The translations under genes were made by a program, and so were the position numbers. Of a stretch of DNA of 64,000 bases, positions 42,253-50,451 are shown piece by piece. Each line of letters begins with the position of its first letter. Within the stretch, counting starts at the first letter, position 1. Location of the stretch: the NCBI GenBank assembly GCA_903851195.1, contig CAINNJ010000017.1:1-64000 (forward strand), read 5' to 3'. The stretch comes from an uncultured Acidobacteriia bacterium (GTDB taxonomy: Bacteria > Acidobacteriota > Terriglobia > Bryobacterales > Bryobacteraceae). Below the pieces are notes generated by a model. The model was not told where the DNA came from. It saw only the letters and a program-made list of their open reading frames with translations, and did not search any database.

Positions 42253-44367
42253 TCAGTACGCGAGGAGTTCGCCGATGGTGCGGACCAGATCGTCCGTCTG
42301 CGGCAGAATCCGGGCTTCGAGCTGCGGATGGTAGCCGACCCAGGTATCGAGGGCGGCCACGCGCCGCACCGGCGCGTCGAGGCAGGAAAAGAGTTCGTCG
42401 GAAATGCGCGCGGCGATCTCGGCGCCATAGCCGAAACTCAGCGTGTCTTCGTGCGCCACGATGACGCGGCTGGTCTTGCGGACGCTGGCGGCAATCGCTT
42501 CCCAGTCATAGGGATTCAGCGTGCGCAGATCGATCACTTCCACGCTCACCTTCTGCTCGTGCGATTTCTCCACGTCGAGCGCGGCCTGCAGCGCTTTTTG
42601 GACCACGGCGCCGTACGTGAGAACGGTCAGGGATTTCCCCGCTTTCGCCACGCGCGCTTTGCCGAAGGGAATCAGGAAATCCGGGCCGCGCCAGAGTCCG
42701 CGGTTGTACATCTCCCGGTAGAGCTTTTTGTGCTCCAGAAAGAGCACGGGATCGTCACAGCGGATTGCGGTGCGAAGAAGACCCGCGGCATCTTCCGCGT
42801 TGGACGGGAAGACGACACGGAGTCCTGGAATGTGAGTGAAAGTGCTCTCGCCACACTGGCTGTGATAAATCGCGCCGCCGTTCAGGTAGCCGCCGATCGG
42901 CACGCGGATGACCATGGGAGCGGAGAAGCCCCCGTTGGAGCGCCAACGGAGAGACGCGAGTTCGTCGCGGATCTGCATCATGGCGGGCCAGATGTAATCG
43001 AAGAACTGGATCTCGACCACCGGCTTCAGGCCCACCGCGGCCATGCCGGACGCGCGGCCCACGATGGAGGCCTCGGCGATGGGGGAATTGAAGCAGCGGT
43101 GGCTGCCGAATTCCAGCTGGAGTCCCGCCGTTAGCTTGAAAACGCCGCCCTTGCCCTTGACCTCCGGCAGATTGCCTTCGTGGCTGCAGTCGGCCACATC
43201 CTCGCCGAAGACGATGACCCGGTCATTGCGGCGCATTTCCTCTTTCAGCGTCGTATTGATCAGGTCCGCCATGGTTTTTGGCTCGCCCTCGGGAGTGCCC
43301 GGATCGTCAAACGCGGCGGAGGCCGGGTCCACGGTTTCCGAGTAGAGGTTCACCAGGGCGGTTTCGGGCTCAGGGGCGGCGGCCTGCAGCGCGCGCTTGC
43401 TGTCCTCGTATACTTCGTGCTGGATTTCGCGGACCATGCGGTCCATATCTTCGCGATACAGCAGTTCGTCGTCGAGCAGGAACTGAGGGAAAGTGACCAG
43501 AGGATCGCGGGCGGCTTCGTCCTGCCGCTCGCGCGCGGTCTTATATAGCCGTTCGTCGTCGCTGAGGGAGTGCGAGTAGGGGCGGGTGCAGTGCGCGTGC
43601 ACCAGGGCGGGGCCGTGGCCTTCACGGCAGTAAGCGGCCGCGGTTCCCATCGCGCGGTAGGAAGAAATGAAATCCGTGCCGTCGACGTCAATGGTCAGCA
43701 GGCCCGGGAAGTTGCTCACGAGTTTCGAGATGGAGCCGCCCGGCGTCTGGTTCTCCACCGGCACGGAGATCGCGTAACCGTTGTCCTGAATCAGGAAGAC
43801 GACCGGCGCGTGGCTCAAACAGGCGTGATTGATGGATTCCCAGAACTCGCCTTCGCTGGTGGCGCCTTCGCCAGAGCAGGCGAGGACGATACGGTTCTCA
43901 TTGGGATAGAGCATCCGCAGCCCTTCGGCGCAGCCGACGGCCTGGGTGAACTGCGTGCCCGTCGCGGAGGAACTCGAGACGATGTTCTTCGCCGCGTCGC
44001 TCCAGTGGGAAGGCATCTGGCGTCCGCCGGAACTCGGGTCGGAGGCGGCGCCCACGGCCTGCAGCAGCATGTCGAGGGGCGTCATTCCGAGGGTCAGCGC
44101 GAGCGCGCGGTCGCGGTAATAGGGATAAAACCAGTCGAAACCCGGTTTGCAGACCATGCCGGCGGCAATCTGGATGGCTTCGTGGCCGGCGGCGCTGATC
44201 TGAAAAAAGATCTTATTCTGACGCTTCAGCAGGATTTCGCGGTCGTCGATGAAGCGCGATGTCTGCATCAGGCGGAAGGCTTGAATCAGGGTCTCGGGTT
44301 CGAGTCCCAGGGCGCGCGCCGCCTTGAGCCGTTCGGTGCTGGTGGGCGTTGTGAACGACATCGTCAT
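42253..44367 (-). CDS. Fused E1 alpha-beta 2-oxoacid dehydrogenase component
   Basis: The 704-residue protein joins two usual subunits. Residues 1-345 are E1 alpha, with the thiamine diphosphate motif from [11 protein letters not shown] to [11 protein letters not shown] (about 165-200) and [12 protein letters not shown]. Residues 365-704 are E1 beta, with [31 protein letters not shown], and [20 protein letters not shown]. It decarboxylates a 2-oxoacid, probably branched-chain, and hands the acyl group to a lipoyl E2. No E2 or E3 gene is in the window. GAAGG about ten bases before ATG supports the start. Seven T follow the stop directly. Confidence 0.92.
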   Translation of the reverse strand: MTMSFTTPTSTERLKAARALGLEPETLIQAFRLMQTSRFIDDREILLKRQNKIFFQISAAGHEAIQIAAGMVCKPGFDWFYPYYRDRALALTLGMTPLDMLLQAVGAASDPSSGGRQMPSHWSDAAKNIVSSSSATGTQFTQAVGCAEGLRMLYPNENRIVLACSGEGATSEGEFWESINHACLSHAPVVFLIQDNGYAISVPVENQTPGGSISKLVSNFPGLLTIDVDGTDFISSYRAMGTAAAYCREGHGPALVHAHCTRPYSHSLSDDERLYKTARERQDEAARDPLVTFPQFLLDDELLYREDMDRMVREIQHEVYEDSKRALQAAAPEPETALVNLYSETVDPASAAFDDPGTPEGEPKTMADLINTTLKEEMRRNDRVIVFGEDVADCSHEGNLPEVKGKGGVFKLTAGLQLEFGSHRCFNSPIAEASIVGRASGMAAVGLKPVVEIQFFDYIWPAMMQIRDELASLRWRSNGGFSAPMVIRVPIGGYLNGGAIYHSQCGESTFTHIPGLRVVFPSNAEDAAGLLRTAIRCDDPVLFLEHKKLYREMYNRGLWRGPDFLIPFGKARVAKAGKSLTVLTYGAVVQKALQAALDVEKSHEQKVSVEVIDLRTLNPYDWEAIAASVRKTSRVIVAHEDTLSFGYGAEIAARISDELFSCLDAPVRRVAALDTWVGYHPQLEARILPQTDDLVRTIGELLAY

Positions 44368-44540
44368 ATGAAAATACCTTCAGAATAGCAAGTGCGAATA
44401 ACCGGAGGAATGCACCGGAATGCGAACCCGCCGGAAATTCCGCCGGTGCTTCAGAAGCTCGGGAGCCGCCGGGCGCGGCGCCGTCAGACCGGGGAACCAC
44501 CCGTTCAGCCGAGTCCGGCGGCTACAACCCGAGCGGTTTC

Positions 44541-47500
44541 TCAAAAGCTGATTTTGGCCCCCAGTTGCACCACTCGTCCGCCGCCCGTGCCGTTCACGCC
44601 GGTGCCGGTCGAGAGCGTGCCGGTGATGAAGCCGAAATTTGAATTGGTGTGGGAAAGCTGCGGATTTGCAAACTGAGCGGTGTTTGTCAGATTCAGCGTC
44701 TCGAGGCGCAGGTCCAGGGTGTAGCGGCGCGCTTCGCCGAGCGTGATGGAACGGGACACCTTGCCGTTGATGCTGAACAGCCCTGGTCCGCTGATCACGT
44801 TGCGGCCCAGGGTCCCGAATACCGCGCCGACCGGCGTCTGGAAACTGGTGGTGCTGAACCACGGATTCCCGACGTTGATGCCGTGCAGAATTTCGATGGG
44901 CGCGATCTGGTTCGGGGTCTGGGTGCTGCCCGGTAAACTGAGGGAGCCGCCATCGGTGAAGGTGAGCGGCGTCCCGGTCCGGGCCGAAAGGATGCCCGAG
45001 ACCTGCCAGCCGCCGACGATTTTTCCGGCCATGCCCCGCGCCAGCCACGTTTTGCCCTTGCCGAAGGGCAATTCATAGATGTAACTCTGGACGTAGTTCA
45101 GGGTCCGGTCGAAATCGGCTCTCGCCCAGTTCCGTTGCTGTCCCACGTAGAAAAGCAAGCCGCCGTCGTCGCCGGTCTGAAAGTCCATGGCCTTGCTCCA
45201 GGTGAATGCCGTGGTGATGCGGAGTCCTTTGCTGTAGCCCCTGTCGAGCTTGATCTGCAGACCGTTGTACATGGACGAAAGACCGCGGAAGTACTGGATT
45301 GAATTCGCCGTCCGCGGGTACTGCGGCTGCCCTTTGGAGCCCGCGCCCAGCACCTGGCCCGCATTCAGATTCGTCGCGGCCGGCGTGCCCACGCCATGAT
45401 TGCCGACGTACGCGACATCCAGCGTGAAGTGGTACGGCAGGGCCTGGCCGACCGCGAAATTCCACTGTTCCACGTACGGATTGCGGTAATTCAGCGGAAT
45501 AATGTTGTAGGCCGACGTGGGATCCGGATTCGTGATAATGCCATTCGAGGGCACGGCGATGGGCGGGACCGCCGGGAAGCCGCGCTCGAACGTAGCGAGC
45601 GAGCCATCCGGAAAAGCCGCCGGAGCATAGCTGTTGCCTCCCAGGGTGTTGTATTGATTGTTGGCGCGGACCGGGAAGTTGTAGGCCCAGTTATTATCCG
45701 GAAACGGCGTGAAACTCAGTCCGAAAGCGGCGCGCATCACGGTGGTATTGGTCAGCCGGTAGGCCGCCCCGAAGCGCGGCGAGAAATATTTGTAGCGCGT
45801 CTTCACGCCCAGGTCGTTCGGCACGCCGCCCACTCCCGCGATGGTCAGGGTGTTGTCCACGAAGTTGTAGTTGGAGAAGCCGCCCGCGAACTGCGGCGGC
45901 GTCGGCGGGTAGAACTCCCAGCGCACGCCGGGATTGATGGTGAGGCGCGGAGTCGCCTGCCAGCTATCGGCCACGTACGAGAAGACCTGCCAGGCGCGCA
46001 GGGCGGGGAAGTAGGTATTGACGTCGCGCGCCACCTGGCTGGGCACGTCCAGCAGGAAACTCGCCATGTCGTTGGCCACGCCGGTGCCGCCCGGCGCTCC
46101 CGGCGCGAAAGTCTGGTTGGTGCCGAAGGTGATCAGACCGCGGGGGCTGAAGGTCTGATCCTGTAAAAGATCGTCGCGGATGCGGCGCACGTCCGCGCCC
46201 CACTTGATGGTGTGGTTGCGAAGGATCTTCGTCCAGGAGTTCACCAGATCGATGTTCGCTTCGGCGCGAATCCAGGGGAGGCTGGCCGAGTAACCCACGA
46301 GCGGGCTGGTGAAATTGCCGATGCTGATACCGACGAAACCGCTGGTGAACTCATTGACGTTCACGCCGTTCACGCCGATGGCGGTGGAATCGTTCTTGCC
46401 GTAATCGGACTGGCGCGCTTCGTTATGATAATGCGCCACGCCGATGCGGAATTCCGTCAGCAGCGTGGCGCTCAGCACATGGTTGTAGTTCAGTCCGGAG
46501 CTGTAGGTCTTCTGGAAACCGGAGCCCTGGAAGGCGCTCTGCGCGGGGCCGCCGGCGTCGCCAAAGATCGGGGCCTGAAACGTCACGGGATGGGAGAAGC
46601 TGAAGCGGCCGGAAAGCCGGTTTTTATCGCCGATGTTGTAGTCGACTTTCGCGTCCACCGAGTCGTTCGTCTTTTGCGCGGGCAGCAGCGCGAAGTAATT
46701 GTTGCTGGGGCGCGACGGGTCGAACGTTTCATTGGTGGCGGGCAGGTAGGTCAGGATTTTGGCCGAGACCGGATTGATCCGGCTGGGCGGAATGATATTG
46801 CCGGCGAAAGGCAGGCGTCCGATGCCGGTTGCGATGTCGCCGGTGGCGGGGTCATAAACCTGATTCTTGCCCGCGCTCAGATCGCCCTTCCGGAATTCCA
46901 CCGACGGAATGGTGGTCTGGTTGGTATTGGCCTCGTGGTCCATGGTGCGAAGGTAATCGGTGAAGTAGAAAACCTTGTTGCGTTTGATGGCCCCGCCCAC
47001 GTTGCCGCCGACGTAGTTATACGCGAGGTGCCCCACCACGGGATTGAAGAAACTGCGGGCGTCGAAAGCGCTGTTCTGCAGAAATTCGTAAATCGCGGCA
47101 TGCAGTTTATTGGTGCCGGATTTCAGAATCACGTTGGTGATCGCGCCGCTGCCGCGACCCAGTTCGGGATCGTGGTTGCTGGTGGAACTGTTCACCACCT
47201 GGATGGCTTCCATGGGGGGAATCAGAATCTGCAGCAGGCCGGTGCGCTGGTTGTCGTCGATGCCTTCGATTTGCAGGCTGTTGCCCATTCGGGGCTGACC
47301 GTTGACCTGCGTCTGCAGCGAACTCGACGCGTTGAAAAACTGCGAGTGCTGAAAGGTCGCCGGCGTGGTGCCGGGCACCAGATCCAGCAGACTCTGGAAA
47401 TTGCGGTTTACGCCGACGGGCATGGATTCGAGAAGCTGCGTGTCCATGGTTACCGTGACGTCCGCACGGTCCGTCTGCAGCGGCGGCGGCGCGCCGGTGA

Positions 47501-47852
47501 TCTCGATCGCCTCGCTGACGCTGCCGGGATGCAGTTGCAGATCCACGCGGACGGAACTGTTGACGAGGAGGGAGATGCCCTGCTTCTCTTCGCGCCGGAA
47601 GCCGGTTTGTTCGGCGCTGACCGAATAGGTGCCGGGAGGCAGATCGGGCAGCGTGTAATTTCCGCTGTCGTTGGTTTTCAGGGAATGGGAGACGCCCGTC
47701 GCGGTCTCCGTAACAACCACGGACGTTCGCGGCATCAAACCGCCCGCGGAATCCGTCACAGTGCCCACGATGGTGGCGTTCACGGCCTGGGCGAACACAG
47801 GAAAAGCCGGCAGGCAGACCCCGGCCAGGAGCAACACAAACTGTCTGATCAA
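44541..47852 (-). CDS. Oar-like TonB-dependent outer-membrane receptor
   Basis: The 1103-residue protein has a signal peptide (ending FPVFAQ), a carboxypeptidase-regulatory-like domain (25-110; IVGTVTDSAGGLMP, TNDSGNYTLPDLPPGTY), a plug-like domain (SMPVGVNRNFQSLLDLVPG; MEAIQVVNSSTSNHDPELGRGSG) and a long barrel ending in Phe (LGAKISF). It belongs with the receptor at 14933-18079 but is not a recent copy, because the plugs differ. The start is TTG at 47852, with a G-rich ribosome-binding site (GGGGGGAT) seven bases upstream. It sits alone with its own TATAAT. Ligand unknown. Confidence 0.85.
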   Translation of the reverse strand: MIRQFVLLLAGVCLPAFPVFAQAVNATIVGTVTDSAGGLMPRTSVVVTETATGVSHSLKTNDSGNYTLPDLPPGTYSVSAEQTGFRREEKQGISLLVNSSVRVDLQLHPGSVSEAIEITGAPPPLQTDRADVTVTMDTQLLESMPVGVNRNFQSLLDLVPGTTPATFQHSQFFNASSSLQTQVNGQPRMGNSLQIEGIDDNQRTGLLQILIPPMEAIQVVNSSTSNHDPELGRGSGAITNVILKSGTNKLHAAIYEFLQNSAFDARSFFNPVVGHLAYNYVGGNVGGAIKRNKVFYFTDYLRTMDHEANTNQTTIPSVEFRKGDLSAGKNQVYDPATGDIATGIGRLPFAGNIIPPSRINPVSAKILTYLPATNETFDPSRPSNNYFALLPAQKTNDSVDAKVDYNIGDKNRLSGRFSFSHPVTFQAPIFGDAGGPAQSAFQGSGFQKTYSSGLNYNHVLSATLLTEFRIGVAHYHNEARQSDYGKNDSTAIGVNGVNVNEFTSGFVGISIGNFTSPLVGYSASLPWIRAEANIDLVNSWTKILRNHTIKWGADVRRIRDDLLQDQTFSPRGLITFGTNQTFAPGAPGGTGVANDMASFLLDVPSQVARDVNTYFPALRAWQVFSYVADSWQATPRLTINPGVRWEFYPPTPPQFAGGFSNYNFVDNTLTIAGVGGVPNDLGVKTRYKYFSPRFGAAYRLTNTTVMRAAFGLSFTPFPDNNWAYNFPVRANNQYNTLGGNSYAPAAFPDGSLATFERGFPAVPPIAVPSNGIITNPDPTSAYNIIPLNYRNPYVEQWNFAVGQALPYHFTLDVAYVGNHGVGTPAATNLNAGQVLGAGSKGQPQYPRTANSIQYFRGLSSMYNGLQIKLDRGYSKGLRITTAFTWSKAMDFQTGDDGGLLFYVGQQRNWARADFDRTLNYVQSYIYELPFGKGKTWLARGMAGKIVGGWQVSGILSARTGTPLTFTDGGSLSLPGSTQTPNQIAPIEILHGINVGNPWFSTTSFQTPVGAVFGTLGRNVISGPGLFSINGKVSRSITLGEARRYTLDLRLETLNLTNTAQFANPQLSHTNSNFGFITGTLSTGTGVNGTGGGRVVQLGAKISF

Positions 47853-47888
47853 CGCAAAATCCCCCCGATGAAAAATACGGCTCAGAGG

Positions 47889-47894
47889 ATTATA
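47889..47894 (-). promoter_or_regulatory. TATAAT element upstream of the second Oar-like gene
   Basis: A perfect TATAAT on the minus strand lies 37 bases before the TTG start at 47852. No matching -35 is visible 16-18 bases upstream, where the end of the acetyltransferase gene lies. Confidence 0.4.
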
Positions 47895-47909
47895 CAGGAA
47901 AAGAACGAT

Positions 47910-48509
47910 TTAGTGGCGAACGGTGGGAAGAATTACGACCATTCCGCCCTCGACGCCGAGCACCGGCAACCCGGGCTGCCGCTGTTCCCAGCGCTGCGGG
48001 CGCAGCACGCGGAGCACGGCGATTTCGTCGCAGGAGTGGAATTTGGGACACCGCAGGCAGTCTTTCCAGGCTTTCAGCGGCAGTTCGCCCCGCTCCACTT
48101 CGTTGAATCCGACCTTGCCGAAAAAGCCCGGCACGTAGGTGAAGGCGAATACGGCATCGAGGCCGTACATCTTCGCTTCGTAAACCAGGGCTTCCACGAT
48201 CAGACGCCCGATGCCGTGGGTCTTATGCGTTTCCGCAACGGCCAGGGAACGCACTTCTCCAATGGCGGGCGAATAAAAATGCAGCGCGCCGCAGCCGGCC
48301 AGACGATTGCCGTCGTAGGCCACGGTGAAATCGCGCATGTTTTCGGACAGTTCGAACTCGGTGCGCGGCAGCATGATGCCTTTGGCCGCGTAGCCGTTGA
48401 TCAGCGCCAGCAGATTCGGAATATCCTGCATGGAGGCTTTTCTTACTTCGATATTTTTGTGCGACGTGGTCGCGTGCGAAACCGCGTCTTCCGTGAGGGC
48501 GCTGATCAT
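47910..48509 (-). CDS. Short N-acetylglutamate synthase-type acetyltransferase
   Basis: The 199-residue GNAT enzyme has VRKASMQDIPNLLALI near 22, GCGALHFYSPAIGEVRSLAVAETHKTHGIG near 72-101 (acetyl-CoA loop) and a Cys set CLRCPKFHSC near 150-159. This matches the kinase-less form of ArgA that makes N-acetylglutamate from glutamate and acetyl-CoA. It follows argB by 13 bases, so the role in arginine synthesis is well supported. The tail after the Cys set (about 30 residues) is not conserved to my knowledge. Confidence 0.85.
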   Translation of the reverse strand: MISALTEDAVSHATTSHKNIEVRKASMQDIPNLLALINGYAAKGIMLPRTEFELSENMRDFTVAYDGNRLAGCGALHFYSPAIGEVRSLAVAETHKTHGIGRLIVEALVYEAKMYGLDAVFAFTYVPGFFGKVGFNEVERGELPLKAWKDCLRCPKFHSCDEIAVLRVLRPQRWEQRQPGLPVLGVEGGMVVILPTVRH

Positions 48510-48522
48510 GCCTTTATCCCCA

Positions 48523-49296
48523 TCATGCCTTTACTACCTTCGTCCCGAGTTCTTCACCGGCGAACACACGGTTCACAATATCAGGTTCCGAACCCTTCAC
48601 AATCCGCACTTCGCGGACGCCGCCGCTCACCGCTTCGATGGCCGCGTTGAGCTTAGCCTGCATCCCGCCGGCCGCCACTCCGGTCCGGATGAGATCGAGG
48701 CAATCCTCGGCGGTCAGCAGCGGAATGCGCTGTTTGTCCGCGTCGAGCACACCGGCGACATCCGTCATGAAGACCAGCCGATCCACTCCCCAGCCGGATG
48801 CCACCGCCACCGCCATGGAGTCGCCGTTCACGTTGTAAACTTCGCCTTGCAGTCCGCCTGCCACACACGCTACCACCGGGAGGAAGCCGGCCGCTGTCAG
48901 TGTGTTCAGCAACCCTGAATCGGAAGTTATGACGCGGCCGACGAAGCCCAGTTCCGCGTCGAGTTGTTCGGCCGTGGCAAGGCCCGCGTCGATTCCGGTG
49001 AGCCCGACCGCGCGTGTTCCCGCAAGGCCGAGAGCTGCCACCAGCTGAGAATTCACGGTGCCGGCCAGAACCTTCAGCACGGCGTCGATGGTTTCTTCTG
49101 TGGTTACCCGCAGGCCGCGCACGAAGGTACTTTGGATTCCGCGCTCTTCGAGGAACCGGGTCATCTGTTTGCCGCCGCCGTGCACCACCGTGACCTGCGC
49201 GCCCGTGGCGGACAGCATCGCGATCTGGCGGGCGATATCGTGACGCGAATCCGCGTTATCGAGAAGCGTTCCGCCAATTTTAATCAGCGCTTTCAC
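48523..49296 (-). CDS. argB: Acetylglutamate kinase ArgB
   Basis: The 257-residue amino-acid kinase phosphorylates N-acetylglutamate with ATP, step two of arginine synthesis. Family marks are IKIGGTLL at residue 5, VVHGGGKQMTRFL near 37 (substrate loop), VNGDSMAVAVASGW near 154, FMTDVAGVLD near 175 and GGMQAKLNAA near 211. The short form without an N-terminal helix suggests the arginine-insensitive type. The start overlaps argC by four bases. Confidence 0.93.
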   Translation of the reverse strand: MKALIKIGGTLLDNADSRHDIARQIAMLSATGAQVTVVHGGGKQMTRFLEERGIQSTFVRGLRVTTEETIDAVLKVLAGTVNSQLVAALGLAGTRAVGLTGIDAGLATAEQLDAELGFVGRVITSDSGLLNTLTAAGFLPVVACVAGGLQGEVYNVNGDSMAVAVASGWGVDRLVFMTDVAGVLDADKQRIPLLTAEDCLDLIRTGVAAGGMQAKLNAAIEAVSGGVREVRIVKGSEPDIVNRVFAGEELGTKVVKA

Positions 49297-50300
49297 AGCA
49301 GGCCCGCCGTCTCGGGCAGACCCAGAGTCAGGTTCAGATTCTGAATCGCCTGACCCGCCGCGCCTTTCCCCAGATTGTCGATCGCGCTCACCACCACGCA
49401 GCGGCAGGTCGCCGGATCGGCCACCACGCCGATATCGCAGAAATTCGTGCGCCGCACCGCGTGCAGATCCGGCACGTGGCCCGCCTCGTAGAGGCGAACG
49501 AAAGGCTCCGCGGCATACTGGCGCTCATAAACCGCGAGGATTTCGGCCGCCGTCATGGGTTGCGCCGTGCGGAAATAGATGGTCTCCAGAATTCCCCGGT
49601 CGAGGGGAATCAGCTGCGCGGTGAAACTGAAATCCCGTTCTTCCAGACCGCTGGTCTGCAGCACTTCCGGCACGTGGCGGTGGCCAAGAATCGAGTACGC
49701 GGAAAAGTTTTCCGTCACCTCGCAAAAGCTGGTCTTGAGAGACGCTTTCCGGCCGGCTCCGCTCACGCCGCTTTTGGCGTCGCAGATGACGCCCGCGCGC
49801 GGATCGAGAATACCCGCTTCCACCAGCGGACGAATGGCGAGATTGGCCGCGGTCGGATAGCAGCCCGGATTCGAGATCAGCCGGGCGCCCTTTACCTGTT
49901 CGCGCGTGTATTCGGGCAGTCCGTAGACAGCCTCGCCGAACAGTTCCGGCGCGGTGTGCTCCTCTTTATACCAGTGCCGGTAACGCTCGGCGGTGCGCAA
50001 CCGGAACGCTCCGCTCAGATCGATAACGATGGCACCCGCGCCGAGGAACTTCGGGGTCAGATCCATGGAGACTTCCGGGGGGGTGGCCAGCAGAACGGCG
50101 CGGATGCCTTCGTTTCGCACTGCTTCGGCGCTAGCCGGCGCGCGCCGCACTCCGGATTTTTTCAGTAGTTTGGCGCCGCCGCCGGTATCGGCCCGGTGTT
50201 CCAGCAGGACGGGTTCGAGATCGGGGTGTCCGGCAAGGATTCGAACGGCTTCGGCGCCGCTGTAGCCGGTGAATCCGGCGATTCCAACAGGGAAGGGCAT
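49293..50300 (-). CDS. argC: N-acetyl-gamma-glutamyl-phosphate reductase ArgC
   Basis: The 335-residue enzyme reduces N-acetylglutamyl phosphate with NADPH, step three of arginine synthesis. It has the nucleotide loop GIAGFTGYSGAEAVRIL at the start, the catalytic Cys in SNPGCYPTAA near 145, AKSGVSGAGRK near 175 and GHRHVPEV near 205. It is the first gene of an argC-argB-acetyltransferase operon. An ARG-box-like site lies 24 bases upstream of its ATG. Confidence 0.93.
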   Translation of the reverse strand: MPFPVGIAGFTGYSGAEAVRILAGHPDLEPVLLEHRADTGGGAKLLKKSGVRRAPASAEAVRNEGIRAVLLATPPEVSMDLTPKFLGAGAIVIDLSGAFRLRTAERYRHWYKEEHTAPELFGEAVYGLPEYTREQVKGARLISNPGCYPTAANLAIRPLVEAGILDPRAGVICDAKSGVSGAGRKASLKTSFCEVTENFSAYSILGHRHVPEVLQTSGLEERDFSFTAQLIPLDRGILETIYFRTAQPMTAAEILAVYERQYAAEPFVRLYEAGHVPDLHAVRRTNFCDIGVVADPATCRCVVVSAIDNLGKGAAGQAIQNLNLTLGLPETAGLL

Positions 50301-50323
50301 GGGTGGTTATTTATGCAGCAGAC

Positions 50324-50337
50324 TGAATAAATATACC
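50324..50337. promoter_or_regulatory. ARG-box-like operator over the presumed argC promoter
   Basis: TGAATAAATATACC matches the ArgR/AhrC half-palindrome pattern TGAATAAATATTCA at 12 of 14 positions. On the minus strand TATATT (50335-50330) inside it could be the -10 of argC, so binding would block the promoter. No argR gene is in the window. Confidence 0.5.
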
Positions 50338-50451
50338 ATGTTGCCGCGACACCGAAAAATGCTTCGCCCGGGAATCCGTCCGGGCGCGGGAGTAAACGGT
50401 TACGTCATCGCGCCGCGCGTCCTGTTATCCTTCAAAACAGGATTAATACAG

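Noticed and set aside
44368-44540. Searched the gap between the second Oar-like gene and the E1 gene for a terminator or small RNA
   Set aside because: Only 4-5 bp stems such as AGCCG/CGGCT were found; none is convincing.
46212-48650. Open frame of 812 codons on the plus strand across three genes
   Set aside because: It runs antisense through the Oar-like receptor, the acetyltransferase and into argB and shows no domain; all three minus-strand genes are clear.
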